A DNA stretch of 64,000 bases from Gemmatimonadota bacterium (lineage in GTDB: Bacteria > Gemmatimonadota > Gemmatimonadetes > Gemmatimonadales > GWC2-71-9), in the NCBI GenBank assembly GCA_029262195.1, contig JAJCZX010000034.1, forward strand, positions 1-64,000. Direction: 5' to 3'. The notes under the pieces were generated by a model. That model was given only the letters and a program-made list of their open reading frames with translations, searched no databases and was not told the DNA's origin. Positions 54,653-62,823 of this stretch are shown here, one piece after another. Position numbers and translations under genes: made by a program. Numbering within the stretch: position 1 is the stretch's first letter; every line of letters starts with the position of its first letter.

Positions 54653-55150
54653 GTGGCCGATACCGAGCCGGTGCGGCTTGCCGTACTGACGGTTTCGGAT
54701 CTCGGGGCCCGCGGCGAACGGGACGATGTGTCGGGAGACACGATCGAGTCCTGGGTCGACGAGATGGGCTTCGAGATGGCTGGTCGCAGGGTAGTGCCTG
54801 ACGAATCGGACGTCATAGTCGGGGCTTTACTGGAATTGTGCGACGCGGCCCAATGTGATGTTGTACTGACCACCGGGGGCACGGGGTTTTCCCCCAGAGA
54901 TGTAACCCCTGAGGCGACACAGGTGGTTGTCGAACGGAACGCATCAGGGATCGCCGAGGCCATCCGTGCGGTTGCCCGAGATTCATTTCCACGCAGCGCT
55001 CTCTCGCGCGGGATCGCCGGCATTCGTGGCAGCACGCTGATAGTTAACCTCCCTGGTAGCCCGGGGGGAGTGAAGGACGGTTTGGAGGTTTTGGGACCAA
55101 TACTGGAACACGCTGTGCGCATACTTAAAGACCAACCCACCGACCACTAA
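54653..55150 (+). CDS. Molybdenum cofactor biosynthesis protein, MogA/MoaB family
   Basis: 165 residues, GTG start two bases after gcvT. The fold signature is AVLTVSDLGARGERDDVSG followed by VVLTTGGTGFSPRDVTPEAT, and later RGIAGIRGSTLIVNLPGSPGG. The MogA branch adenylylates molybdopterin before Mo insertion; MoaB-type paralogues are close in sequence and some have other roles, so I leave the symbol open. Its stop codon shares a base with the next start (TAATG). No other molybdenum cofactor genes are in the window. Confidence 0.88.
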   Translation: MADTEPVRLAVLTVSDLGARGERDDVSGDTIESWVDEMGFEMAGRRVVPDESDVIVGALLELCDAAQCDVVLTTGGTGFSPRDVTPEATQVVVERNASGIAEAIRAVARDSFPRSALSRGIAGIRGSTLIVNLPGSPGGVKDGLEVLGPILEHAVRILKDQPTDH

Positions 55151-56688
55151 TGGCAGACCGTATCCTTATTACGATGGATGATCTCGAAGCTGCGGTGCCG
55201 ATAAACGCAGCTTTCGAGGAGGCTGGATTTGAGACCGCAATGGTCTCTGCCGTTGACGATGGGCGTAGAATACTCCAACGGTCGGCTCCGGACCTGGTGG
55301 TTCTCTCCGGATCTCTTCACGAACGCTGGTCCAGCGAGATAATTTCTCTGGCGCGAGAATCCAGCATTCCCACTCTTGCGATGATCGAAGAAACCGATCC
55401 GGGGCCCGCCAGAGTAGCGTCTTCGGTGGGACTCACGTCATGGATCGTCAAACCCGCCGACCCCCGGGATGTTCTCGAAGAAGCCGAGAGGCTTATCGAG
55501 CGGCGGAGACTTCAGAACCGCACTGGCATAATCGGTGAAAGTCCGCCCATTCAGGAAGTGTTGGTCAAAATCCAGCAGTTAGCATCGGTGACCAGCACGG
55601 TTTTGATCGAAGGCGAGTCCGGCACCGGGAAGGAACTGGTGGCCCGAGGTATCCATGATCTGTCGAATCGTCGGGATCAACCTTTCGTGGCTGTGAATTG
55701 TGCGGCCCTGCCGGAGACGCTTTTGGAGTCCGAGTTGTTCGGCCACGAGAAGGGAGCTTTTACGGGCGCAGCCGAGCGGCGGTTGGGACGGTTTGAGCTG
55801 GCAAACGGAGGCACGCTATTTCTCGACGAGGTTGGTGAGATGCCTCCGTCTGTCCAGGTGAAGCTCCTCAGGGTCTTGGAGGCCCGCAATTTCTTTAGGG
55901 TGGGTGGAACCCAACCAATCAGGGTCGACGTACGGGTGGTTGCCGCCACCAATCGCTCTTTGCGTGACTCTGTTGCGGCTCGACAGTTCAGAGACGACCT
56001 GTATTATCGATTGAACGTCCTCTATTGCTATTTGCCTCCGCTAAGGGAACGCCGGGGTGACATAGTCTTACTTGTGCGTCGTTTCGCGAGAGAATTAGCC
56101 AGGACGCATAACAAAGAATTCAAGGGCATTGAGCCCGATGCCATGCGTATTTTGGCTCAGGCTCGCTGGCCCGGTAACGTCAGAGAATTGAGAAACCTCG
56201 TCGAGTCGATGGTCGTTCTCAGTCCTGGCGAGAGTATTCGCGCTGACGATATCCCGGTTGAGTTCAGGGAACAGGGGGAAAGACTGTTGCCCGTACGGCT
56301 GGATGCGCCAGCGCTGTCATCACCAAATTCCCAGCCACAGGAGTTGGAGTTCATTCTGCGGAGTCTCGTAGATCTGAAGATGCAGGTCGAAGGAATAAAG
56401 AAAAGAATCGATCTCCAACCTGATGTGGTGGACGTTTCCGACGCACACGGGCCAATAGCCATTTCAAGTGACACGACGATTGGCTATGTCGAGCCGATTG
56501 AGGTAGAGGCGAACCCGATCGAGGAGTCGGTGGTCTATAGGGAGGGTATGACCATGGCTGAAGTCGAAAGGGCCACCATTGAGGCGGCGCTGCGCGAAAC
56601 CCGAGGGAAGAGACGAAGCGCGGCCAAAAAGTTGGGAATCGGCGAAAGAACGCTCTATCGTAAAATCAAAGAATACGGGCTCGATTAA
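55150..56688 (+). CDS. Sigma-54-dependent activator with a degenerate receiver domain
   Basis: 512 residues, start overlapping the mog/moaB stop. The N-terminal 115 residues have a receiver-like pattern (ILITMDDLEAA, then LAMIEETDPG and SWIVKPADP with the Lys), but the phospho-acceptor position reads LVVLSGSL, Ser instead of Asp. The AAA+ domain is intact: GESGTGKE at 155-162, GAFTGA at 203-208, Walker B GTLFLDEVGE, and the arginine-finger region. A linker of about 90 residues with a coiled-coil part (LEFILRSLVDLKMQVEGIKK) and an acidic stretch separates it from the Fis-type HTH (KRRSAAKKLGIGERTLYRKI). No kinase gene is adjacent. I infer phosphorylation-independent control. Confidence 0.88.
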   Translation: MADRILITMDDLEAAVPINAAFEEAGFETAMVSAVDDGRRILQRSAPDLVVLSGSLHERWSSEIISLARESSIPTLAMIEETDPGPARVASSVGLTSWIVKPADPRDVLEEAERLIERRRLQNRTGIIGESPPIQEVLVKIQQLASVTSTVLIEGESGTGKELVARGIHDLSNRRDQPFVAVNCAALPETLLESELFGHEKGAFTGAAERRLGRFELANGGTLFLDEVGEMPPSVQVKLLRVLEARNFFRVGGTQPIRVDVRVVAATNRSLRDSVAARQFRDDLYYRLNVLYCYLPPLRERRGDIVLLVRRFARELARTHNKEFKGIEPDAMRILAQARWPGNVRELRNLVESMVVLSPGESIRADDIPVEFREQGERLLPVRLDAPALSSPNSQPQELEFILRSLVDLKMQVEGIKKRIDLQPDVVDVSDAHGPIAISSDTTIGYVEPIEVEANPIEESVVYREGMTMAEVERATIEAALRETRGKRRSAAKKLGIGERTLYRKIKEYGLD

Positions 56689-56797
56689 CCGAAGATATAC
56701 CGAAAATAACTGGTATTTTTCGACCGATTGTTCCTTTTTCGCTGCGTTCTCGGTTTTTCGACCTGCAATCTCACTTTAACTAGACCTCCTAAGTTGC

Positions 56798-56819
56798 TGG
56801 CATTAACTACCTTGCCAGT
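56798..56819. promoter_or_regulatory. Inverted repeat upstream of the conserved hypothetical gene
   Basis: CTGGCA and TGCCAG separated by ten bases, immediately upstream of a TTGACA at 56828-56833. No good -10 is found at 17 bases; TAGTGT is at 19. A possible operator. Confidence 0.3.
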
Positions 56820-56864
56820 CTTTACCATTGACATTCTCCTCAGTAATCCCCATAGTGTGAGCCC

Positions 56865-57659
56865 GTGTTTTTCCGACGTGGGCTGAGTTTGTGTGAGGGG
56901 TTTCGTGCTTGGCGCCAACAACCTGATTTGGATTTGTCATTGACAACAGAACCGGCTAGAAAAGTCGCCCCGCCTGAAAAGGGGAGCGAAAGCTCCGATG
57001 ATAGGTGGGGTGTTAAACGGGCTGAGAACCTGATTACGAGTCTCAAGGGCGTTCTTTCGGCCCGAGTGGTTGCCACCAATAGTGGTGCCATTGACGAGAT
57101 TCATGTTTTCACCAACGGCAGCGTTGCGGCCAAGCAGGCGGTTCGAAACGTCGAAAGTGCCCTCTTTGCACAACTCGGCTTAAAAGTGGACCATCGCAAA
57201 ATAAGCGTGGCCCAGACCGCCGAGGTTAGCGCAATTCAGGTTCTGGAAGAGGAGGCTGTCAAGACCCGGGCGTTGAGGCGCGAAGTGGTGTTCCAACACC
57301 TCGACATATACACCACTGAGCGGCGGAGAGTGAAGTTCCAGCTCACGCTGCAGGTAGACGGCAATGAAGTGGTTGCCGAGCAGGAAGCGGCGGATACTCC
57401 GAAGGCCAGGGTACAGGCGGCCGCCAGGGTGGCCGTTACGGCTCTCGACCAGCTGCTACCCGAAGGGACTATTGAGCTTGAGGGCGTGAAGCAGGTCGAA
57501 GCGTTTGGCACTGAGTTCGCCTTTGTTGGAGTACACGTGCTGGTGGGAAGAAAAACAAAACTCCTCACCGGTTCGTGTGAGGTTACGGATGGCTTTGAGC
57601 AAGCCGCCGCATTGGCCGCACTCGATGCGACCAATCGGTGGACGCAGTCGCTCCTCTAG
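56865..57659 (+). CDS. Conserved hypothetical protein
   Basis: 264 residues from GTG 56865; a TTG at 56940 is an alternative, because the first 25 residues look unlike coding sequence and a possible promoter lies just upstream. Residues about 55-120 read LKGVLSARVVATNSGAIDEI, HVFTNGSVAAKQAVRNVESA and LGLKVDHRKISVAQ. I have the impression of a similar block in uncharacterised proteins of several phyla but cannot name the family. The C-terminal 130 residues form two repeats of alternating strands and an Ala-rich helix (RVQAAARVAVTALDQL, EQAAALAALDATNRW). No signal peptide or membrane segment. A terminator follows, so it may be monocistronic. Confidence 0.7.
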   Translation: MFFRRGLSLCEGFRAWRQQPDLDLSLTTEPARKVAPPEKGSESSDDRWGVKRAENLITSLKGVLSARVVATNSGAIDEIHVFTNGSVAAKQAVRNVESALFAQLGLKVDHRKISVAQTAEVSAIQVLEEEAVKTRALRREVVFQHLDIYTTERRRVKFQLTLQVDGNEVVAEQEAADTPKARVQAAARVAVTALDQLLPEGTIELEGVKQVEAFGTEFAFVGVHVLVGRKTKLLTGSCEVTDGFEQAAALAALDATNRWTQSLL

Positions 57660-57688
57660 AGCCACAAATAGAAAGCGAATTTTGAAGA

Positions 57689-57713
57689 CCCCGCTTCGCA
57701 AGAGGCGGGGTTT
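57689..57713 (+). terminator. Rho-independent terminator
   Basis: CCCCGCTTC paired with GAGGCGGGG (one T-G pair) around a GCAA tetraloop, followed by TTTC. The T-run is short. Confidence 0.7.
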
Positions 57714-57763
57714 CGAGTCGATAGACGTGAAGTCTTTTAACAGGAATTTTTCTTAAGGAGGTA

Positions 57764-57991
57764 AGGGCCCCCACGATCTCTCTTGAGTTCCACAGCGAAT
57801 CGGATCGGATAGTTAGTTAAGCGAAGCGTCTTGGGCGTGCTATAGCGAGGCATGCCACTCCACTTGAAAGGAGGTACGCGAATGCTAGTCATGCTATCAC
57901 ACTGGATGTACCATGCCAGTCGTATGATCAATGATATGTTGTCCGCATCAGGGCAACTCTGGAACTAAATTGGGGGGGCTTTGGGGGCCCT
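57764..57991. repeat. Long-range inverted repeat around a small ORF
   Basis: AGGGCCCCCA at 57764-57773 and its exact reverse complement TGGGGGCCCT at 57982-57991 enclose about 208 bases. The left arm follows an AAGGAGG sequence with no start codon at normal distance. The right arm lies six bases before the HD-GYP start, so pairing could mask that ribosome site. The stretch 57714-57881 holds no other gene that I can see. Confidence 0.45.
57882..57968 (+). CDS. Possible 28-residue Met-rich small protein or leader peptide
   Basis: ATG 57882 is preceded by AAAGGAGG with a seven-base spacer, the best ribosome-binding site in this part of the window. The product has six Met, and Trp, His and Tyr (starts MLVMLSHWMYHASRM), and its TAA lies 29 bases before the HD-GYP gene. 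It matches no family that I know. It may be a leader peptide that controls the downstream gene or a small membrane-associated protein. Chance occurrence is possible because the frame is short. Confidence 0.4.
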   Translation: MLVMLSHWMYHASRMINDMLSASGQLWN

Positions 57992-57997
57992 AAACCC

Positions 57998-59329
57998 ATG
58001 CCAAAGAACGAAATAGCAATACGTTTTTACGTGGCTGGTTTCGTAATCCTTGCCCTCTTGTCGGTGGTGGCAGCGGGCAGTGTTGTTCCTGTACACTTAG
58101 AGACTCTGCCACTCGTCGACGTTTTCGCTTTTTTCGCCCTCGCCCTTTCATTGGAGTTGGCCGAGTATCGCCTATCCACCGGCGATGCTCGGGGTTCGAT
58201 CGCCTTCATTGTACACATGGGGACGACGGTGTCTTTCGGTCCAATCCCGGCGGTGATAGTGACAGCCACTTCGTTGGTGATCGCGGGTACCTTAAATCGC
58301 CGAGAGTGGTTGAAGAATCTCTTTAACGTAGCTCAAACGGTTCTCTCTCTGTGCATCGGTTTTTTGCTTTACTACGCTCTTGGCGGGACCGTCCCCGCTA
58401 TCTCGTTCGATTCGTCAGCTGCTCCCTATCTTGCCATCGTTTTGACTTTTTTTGCGATCAATTCATGTGCGGTGAGTGGGGCTATCTCCATTAGCGACGG
58501 ACGGCGGTTTGTAGACGTTTGGTTCGGTAACACATGGAGCCTCATTGTCTATGACCTCATTGCGGGCGCCTTGGGGTTGGGTGTTGCGATTTTGTACGGT
58601 GAATTGGGAATGAAGGGTTTCCTAGCCGTCGTGTTACCCATAGTCTTTCTTCGCCATACCTATCTAATCAACCTCCAACTGCAATCGACTAATAGAGAGC
58701 TTTTGGACCTCATGGTAAAAGCGATCGAAGCGCGAGATCCGTATACAAGCGGGCATTCCCAGCGGGTGTCCGAAATGGCCCGTGTCATAGCGCAAGAGAT
58801 GGGGTTGTCGTACCTCGACGTTGGTAACGTATCCACCGCTGCCCTGTTGCACGATGTTGGAAAAATACATGAGGAATTTGCTCCCCTGTTGCGCAAGGAA
58901 GATCGGCTTACGGAGGATGAACGGATTCTAATGGAGTCCCACCCAGATAGGGGTGCTGACCTAGTTGGAACGATCACGAGGTTGAGAGGTGATGTAGAAC
59001 GAATGATTCGTCACCACCACGAAAATTTTGATGGAAGCGGCTATCCCGGGCGAATGGCTGGGTTAGATATTCCACTCGGGAGCCGAATCATAATGGTGGC
59101 CGATACAACGGACGCAATGACCACGGATAGACCTTACCGCAATGCGCTTCCGTTCGAACAAGTGGTGAGAGAATTCGATAGATACGCAGGATCTCAGTTT
59201 GACCCAGACATCGTTGAGGTTTTTAAGAAAAGCACTGTCGCTCGTCGGTTGGTTGCGGCTCGCGTCATAGGCCAAAAACAGGGACCTGGGGAGCATCCGA
59301 AAAAGCGTCTGAAATTATCTGAGCGCTAG
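57998..59329 (+). CDS. Membrane HD-GYP domain protein, probable c-di-GMP phosphodiesterase
   Basis: 443 residues. About eight membrane segments fill residues 1-225 and form a MASE-like sensor. The HD-GYP domain (about 240-415) has DPYTSGHSQRVSEMA, the metal HD pair in ALLHDVGKIH, RHHHENFDGSGYPG (intact HHExxDGxGYP-type core), then MVADTTDAMTTDRPYR and FDPDIVEVF. The full set of metal ligands predicts active hydrolysis of cyclic di-GMP. The domain could influence the pilus encoded upstream. Its last 65 bases overlap the 3' end of the convergent regulator gene. Confidence 0.9.
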   Translation: MPKNEIAIRFYVAGFVILALLSVVAAGSVVPVHLETLPLVDVFAFFALALSLELAEYRLSTGDARGSIAFIVHMGTTVSFGPIPAVIVTATSLVIAGTLNRREWLKNLFNVAQTVLSLCIGFLLYYALGGTVPAISFDSSAAPYLAIVLTFFAINSCAVSGAISISDGRRFVDVWFGNTWSLIVYDLIAGALGLGVAILYGELGMKGFLAVVLPIVFLRHTYLINLQLQSTNRELLDLMVKAIEARDPYTSGHSQRVSEMARVIAQEMGLSYLDVGNVSTAALLHDVGKIHEEFAPLLRKEDRLTEDERILMESHPDRGADLVGTITRLRGDVERMIRHHHENFDGSGYPGRMAGLDIPLGSRIIMVADTTDAMTTDRPYRNALPFEQVVREFDRYAGSQFDPDIVEVFKKSTVARRLVAARVIGQKQGPGEHPKKRLKLSER

Positions 59330-62300
59330 ATTTGTGATCGGTTTTTGGCGGTAGGTCCAACGGCAGTACTCCCAGGCAATGTAGTCGAGCCAGCATTCCA
59401 AACAGACCCCTTGAAATTGACTCTTCAATTAGGACCTTGATCATTTGATCAGAGGCTTCCACTCCGGCGTGTTTCCTCGCCCAAGCCAAAAATATCCCGA
59501 TCTCCAAGCGGTTTAGCACCCTTACTCTATCCCCGCGAGGCGATTGCCGATCGAATTCTTCAACCGCCTGCCACCCCGCAGTGGAATAGATCGCATGACG
59601 TCGGAGTCTACCGATTTGGGCGGTATCTGTGGCCAATGCAGACGGGTGACGTTGTGAAATCGACTCCGCCTCGGCCAAAAAATCCCAGGCCGCGAGTTCG
59701 TCTTTTTCTGAAAGTGCGAAATCAGCTTTGGTTAGCAAGAGGTCTATTTTGTCACGAGGTTGGCTTGAGCGTACTGCCGCGGAATGAGCTTCTGAAATAT
59801 ACTGTCTAACGAGGGTTTTTCGGCCCGTAGTCATCGCCAGCTGGGCAAAGTTTATGAATCGCCCGACGGCTCCCGTTGGTGCACTGTCGTTCGCTTCGAG
59901 GGCCCTCCTGAACCACTTCTCAGCCTGAGAATACTCTCCTTCCTCCAACCTAAGAAACCCGAGATTCATGGCTGAACCAGCTACCCCCATGGATTCGCCG
60001 ATTTCGTCAGCCACAGACACCGATTTTTCGAAGGTCGTTTTCGCAGCTTCGAAGTCGCCGCTGCCGGTGTAACACATTCCTAATCCGTTCAGGGCTCGTC
60101 GATAACTGGTGTCGAGCGGCAGGTTTTGGAGGTGTTCATTCGCCACGCTGAAAGCCACAGTCGCTTTGGGGATGTCGTGTTTCAGCAAACAACAAAACCC
60201 GAGTGTCAGGCTGGCTTTTCCTTTCGCTTCTTCAGAGGACGAGCGGCTAACAACCTTTTGGGCAGCATTGGCGGCGGACGCAATGAGGTGATCCTCCCCT
60301 ATGAAAAACGCGACCTCCGCTAAAGTTTGGAGCGCACCGGCCAGGCTGAGGTCATTGTTGCATTTTTCTGCGTGGGAAATTGCATCGTGGAGCATGCCTA
60401 AGATTTCACCGAAACTGCCGACTCTGCCACGGTACATTGATTCGGCGAGTAGGCGTTTGGTTTCCCCGAAATAGGTGAATTGGGGGGTACATGCCTCCAT
60501 CACCGCTTTTAGAATTTTGGTGGCTCCTTCGTACTCGAATTGGGAAACCAGTGACTTTCCCAGCAAGAAGTTGAGTTCTTGGCTTTCACCGACATCAGTA
60601 GCCTTATCCGTGGCTAGGATCGCGGTCTCGGCCTCTTTGGGCGCCCCTTTGTCTATCGCCCTCCTAGCCCCACCCGTGACAGTCTCGACGGCTTCCGTTA
60701 GGGAGTCTGCTCTCATCAAATGGTGCGCTTGTTCGAGTGCCGTATCGAACCCGTTTGGCGAAGCCGATACTTGCCTCGCGAGGCGCGCATGCATGAATCG
60801 TCTAATATCGGGATTCATGCGGGACCGAACATAAAGCTTGTGCAATTCGTTTTTCATTGCGAGGGCTTCGCCATCGAAACGGACCAACCCCCTTTCCAAT
60901 AGTTCCATCGCAGAGACTTCAACCTCTGCGTCTCCAATGTTCAAAACTGAAACTGCGTCGGTGACCTTGATCTGTCTCTCCACAACTGCAATGAGGTCAA
61001 GAACCCGTTGCGAGTTTGTTGTCAGTCCGAAGAGAATACCCCCCAGGGCCCGGTTCATAGTATCGGGCGCTCGCCAATTCCAACTGCCGTCGCTCCTCGA
61101 TACAATCGCGTCCTCGCCATTTTTCCTAAGGTCGTTGGCAAGGATTTCAATCAAGTGGGGATTGTCTTGCCCCAATTCAAGGATTCGCTCCGCGAGTTCG
61201 GAATCCAGGTCTTCCGCTACGGCTCGGAGCAACTCTCTTGAAGCTGCACGGTCCAACGGCTCCAAAGGAATAGTGCTTTGCCAGGGCATGATATCGGATC
61301 GGGACGTTACCTGGCCGACATCCGGGGAACGTGCCGAGCAGAGGAACATTGTCGAGCGCGCCCGCATTCGGTGGTAGAGTACGTATAGCGTGTCCTTGGA
61401 AGCTTGATCCATGTTGTGGATGTCATCGAAAGCCACCAGCAGGCGCGCACCGTCACACACTTCGTCCATCATCCCCAGAAGAGCGCTGGCCACCCTGAGC
61501 CGCACGGAGTCCGGTTCGGCATCGGGCACAGGGGGGATTCCCGGGTAGGCCAAGCGGAGTTCGGGTACAATCCTACTGGCTTCCGCCAACAATCCGGGCT
61601 CAGTGCCGGAAACGGCCGGTTCTTCAGACAACTGGTTGATCAGGTCGGCGATTGCAGAATACGGAATACGACGACCCATTTCATGGCACTGAATGAAATA
61701 GCAGGGCCACTTTCGAGCTTTGACGCTGTCGACAAATTTTTCGATCAACGTGGTTTTACCCAGACCAGGTTGTCCGGCAACCAACACCGAGACCGCTCCG
61801 CCATGGTGAATTGAATGCCACGACCCCTCGACCGATGCCAGCTCACCGTCTCGCCCCACCATGTTCACGACTGGCTGGACCAATTTGACTTTCTTAGGCT
61901 TTCGTGTGGCCAGCCTCTTCAAGAGATCTATTATCTCGGGATGCGGACTCCCGCCGTAGGACTCGGATACCCGAAGAACATGTCCGCGAAGGGTCGAACT
62001 GGCGCCGGTCTCGTCTCCCTTAAGCAACATGTCTTCGGCGATGGCTAGTGCAGCCGCGTCATTGAGAGGGTCAGCCTGGTAAAGTATGTCGGCGGCCTTG
62101 CGAAGCGCCTTCATGTCTCCACTGGCCCGATATTCCGAAAGATCAGTCTGGCGGGTTTCTCTTAGCACGCGATTGAGCGATTCGCGTGCCGAGTCTAACC
62201 AGTGAGACAACTCGACTCCGGCCAGGTCATCAAGCCCCATAAGGGGCTCGCCTAGGTTTTCCAACTTGGGTGCTGGCCCGTCCAACTCCGTCGATATGGT

Positions 62301-62654
62301 GGCGCTCAGTTTTACGGTTCCGTTCTTCGACTCGAGCGAGTTCTTTCCTAGTTTTCTCCGCAGGTCGAACAGTGCCTGTGAGAAAGAATGACGTCCCTTC
62401 TTTTCGGTTGTGTCGGGCCAAAAAAGTTCTACCAGCGTGGAACGGCGCACTGGTCGCCCTTTGGCTTCCAGTGCCAGGTAAGTCAGAATAGCTGCCTGAT
62501 GACGAGTCTTTAGCGGAATCTCTTCGCCGTTGGGGGCAGTCAATTTTTGGTTACCAAAAACGGTCAAGTGGAAGTTTTTTGTCATTCTTGCCATCGAAAA
62601 AGGTGCGCTAAGATGCGACGAAAGATTCAAATTTTTGTCAAATTGTTGACTCAC
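59265..62654 (-). CDS. BTAD/SARP-type transcriptional regulator with AAA ATPase and TPR domains
   Basis: 1129 residues from GTG 62654; ATG 62585 (MTKNFHL) is an equally good start. An OmpR-like winged helix (about 28-120; FHLTVFGNQKLTAPNG, LFWPDTTEKKGRHSFSQAL) is followed by the bacterial transcriptional activator domain (about 145-255; YQADPLNDAAALAIAEDML) and an orphan AAA/STAND ATPase with Walker A GQPGLGKTT at about 293 and Walker B LLVAFDDIHNMD. The C-terminal half (about 630-1090) is all-helical with TPR pattern (ALNGLGMCYTGSGDFEAAK). It resembles AfsR/MalT-type signal-transducing ATPases that assemble upon ligand binding. Its target is unknown. It is divergent from the histidine kinase gene. 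Confidence 0.85.
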   Translation of the reverse strand: MSQQFDKNLNLSSHLSAPFSMARMTKNFHLTVFGNQKLTAPNGEEIPLKTRHQAAILTYLALEAKGRPVRRSTLVELFWPDTTEKKGRHSFSQALFDLRRKLGKNSLESKNGTVKLSATISTELDGPAPKLENLGEPLMGLDDLAGVELSHWLDSARESLNRVLRETRQTDLSEYRASGDMKALRKAADILYQADPLNDAAALAIAEDMLLKGDETGASSTLRGHVLRVSESYGGSPHPEIIDLLKRLATRKPKKVKLVQPVVNMVGRDGELASVEGSWHSIHHGGAVSVLVAGQPGLGKTTLIEKFVDSVKARKWPCYFIQCHEMGRRIPYSAIADLINQLSEEPAVSGTEPGLLAEASRIVPELRLAYPGIPPVPDAEPDSVRLRVASALLGMMDEVCDGARLLVAFDDIHNMDQASKDTLYVLYHRMRARSTMFLCSARSPDVGQVTSRSDIMPWQSTIPLEPLDRAASRELLRAVAEDLDSELAERILELGQDNPHLIEILANDLRKNGEDAIVSRSDGSWNWRAPDTMNRALGGILFGLTTNSQRVLDLIAVVERQIKVTDAVSVLNIGDAEVEVSAMELLERGLVRFDGEALAMKNELHKLYVRSRMNPDIRRFMHARLARQVSASPNGFDTALEQAHHLMRADSLTEAVETVTGGARRAIDKGAPKEAETAILATDKATDVGESQELNFLLGKSLVSQFEYEGATKILKAVMEACTPQFTYFGETKRLLAESMYRGRVGSFGEILGMLHDAISHAEKCNNDLSLAGALQTLAEVAFFIGEDHLIASAANAAQKVVSRSSSEEAKGKASLTLGFCCLLKHDIPKATVAFSVANEHLQNLPLDTSYRRALNGLGMCYTGSGDFEAAKTTFEKSVSVADEIGESMGVAGSAMNLGFLRLEEGEYSQAEKWFRRALEANDSAPTGAVGRFINFAQLAMTTGRKTLVRQYISEAHSAAVRSSQPRDKIDLLLTKADFALSEKDELAAWDFLAEAESISQRHPSALATDTAQIGRLRRHAIYSTAGWQAVEEFDRQSPRGDRVRVLNRLEIGIFLAWARKHAGVEASDQMIKVLIEESISRGLFGMLARLHCLGVLPLDLPPKTDHKSSAQIISDAFSDAPQVPVFGL

Positions 62655-62737
62655 AATGGTTTACGGATGGCTTTTTGGGTGTTGCGTATAAGCCCTGCCG
62701 CACCAAATTAGAATACAACGGGACTGGCCACTAGAGA

Positions 62738-62760
62738 AATTTGAGGGATGCCCCCAAATT
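62738..62760. promoter_or_regulatory. Imperfect inverted repeat in the regulator/kinase divergent region
   Basis: AATTTGAGGG-ATG-CCCCCAAATT, nine of ten paired, followed within 30 bases by a second related pair (CCAAATTGG and CCATTTGG). It lies in the 169-base region between the BTAD regulator and the kinase, a natural place for an operator. Confidence 0.4.
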
Positions 62761-62823
62761 GGTCCTCCCGAACCATTTGGCGCCGGTTGAGCTTCGATTT
62801 CCTCAATTACTTGGAACGTGTGT

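Noticed and set aside
57737..57931. 64-codon minus-strand open frame upstream of the HD-GYP gene
   Set aside because: No ribosome site on that strand, and it is antisense to the better-supported 28-codon frame; its composition suggests chance.
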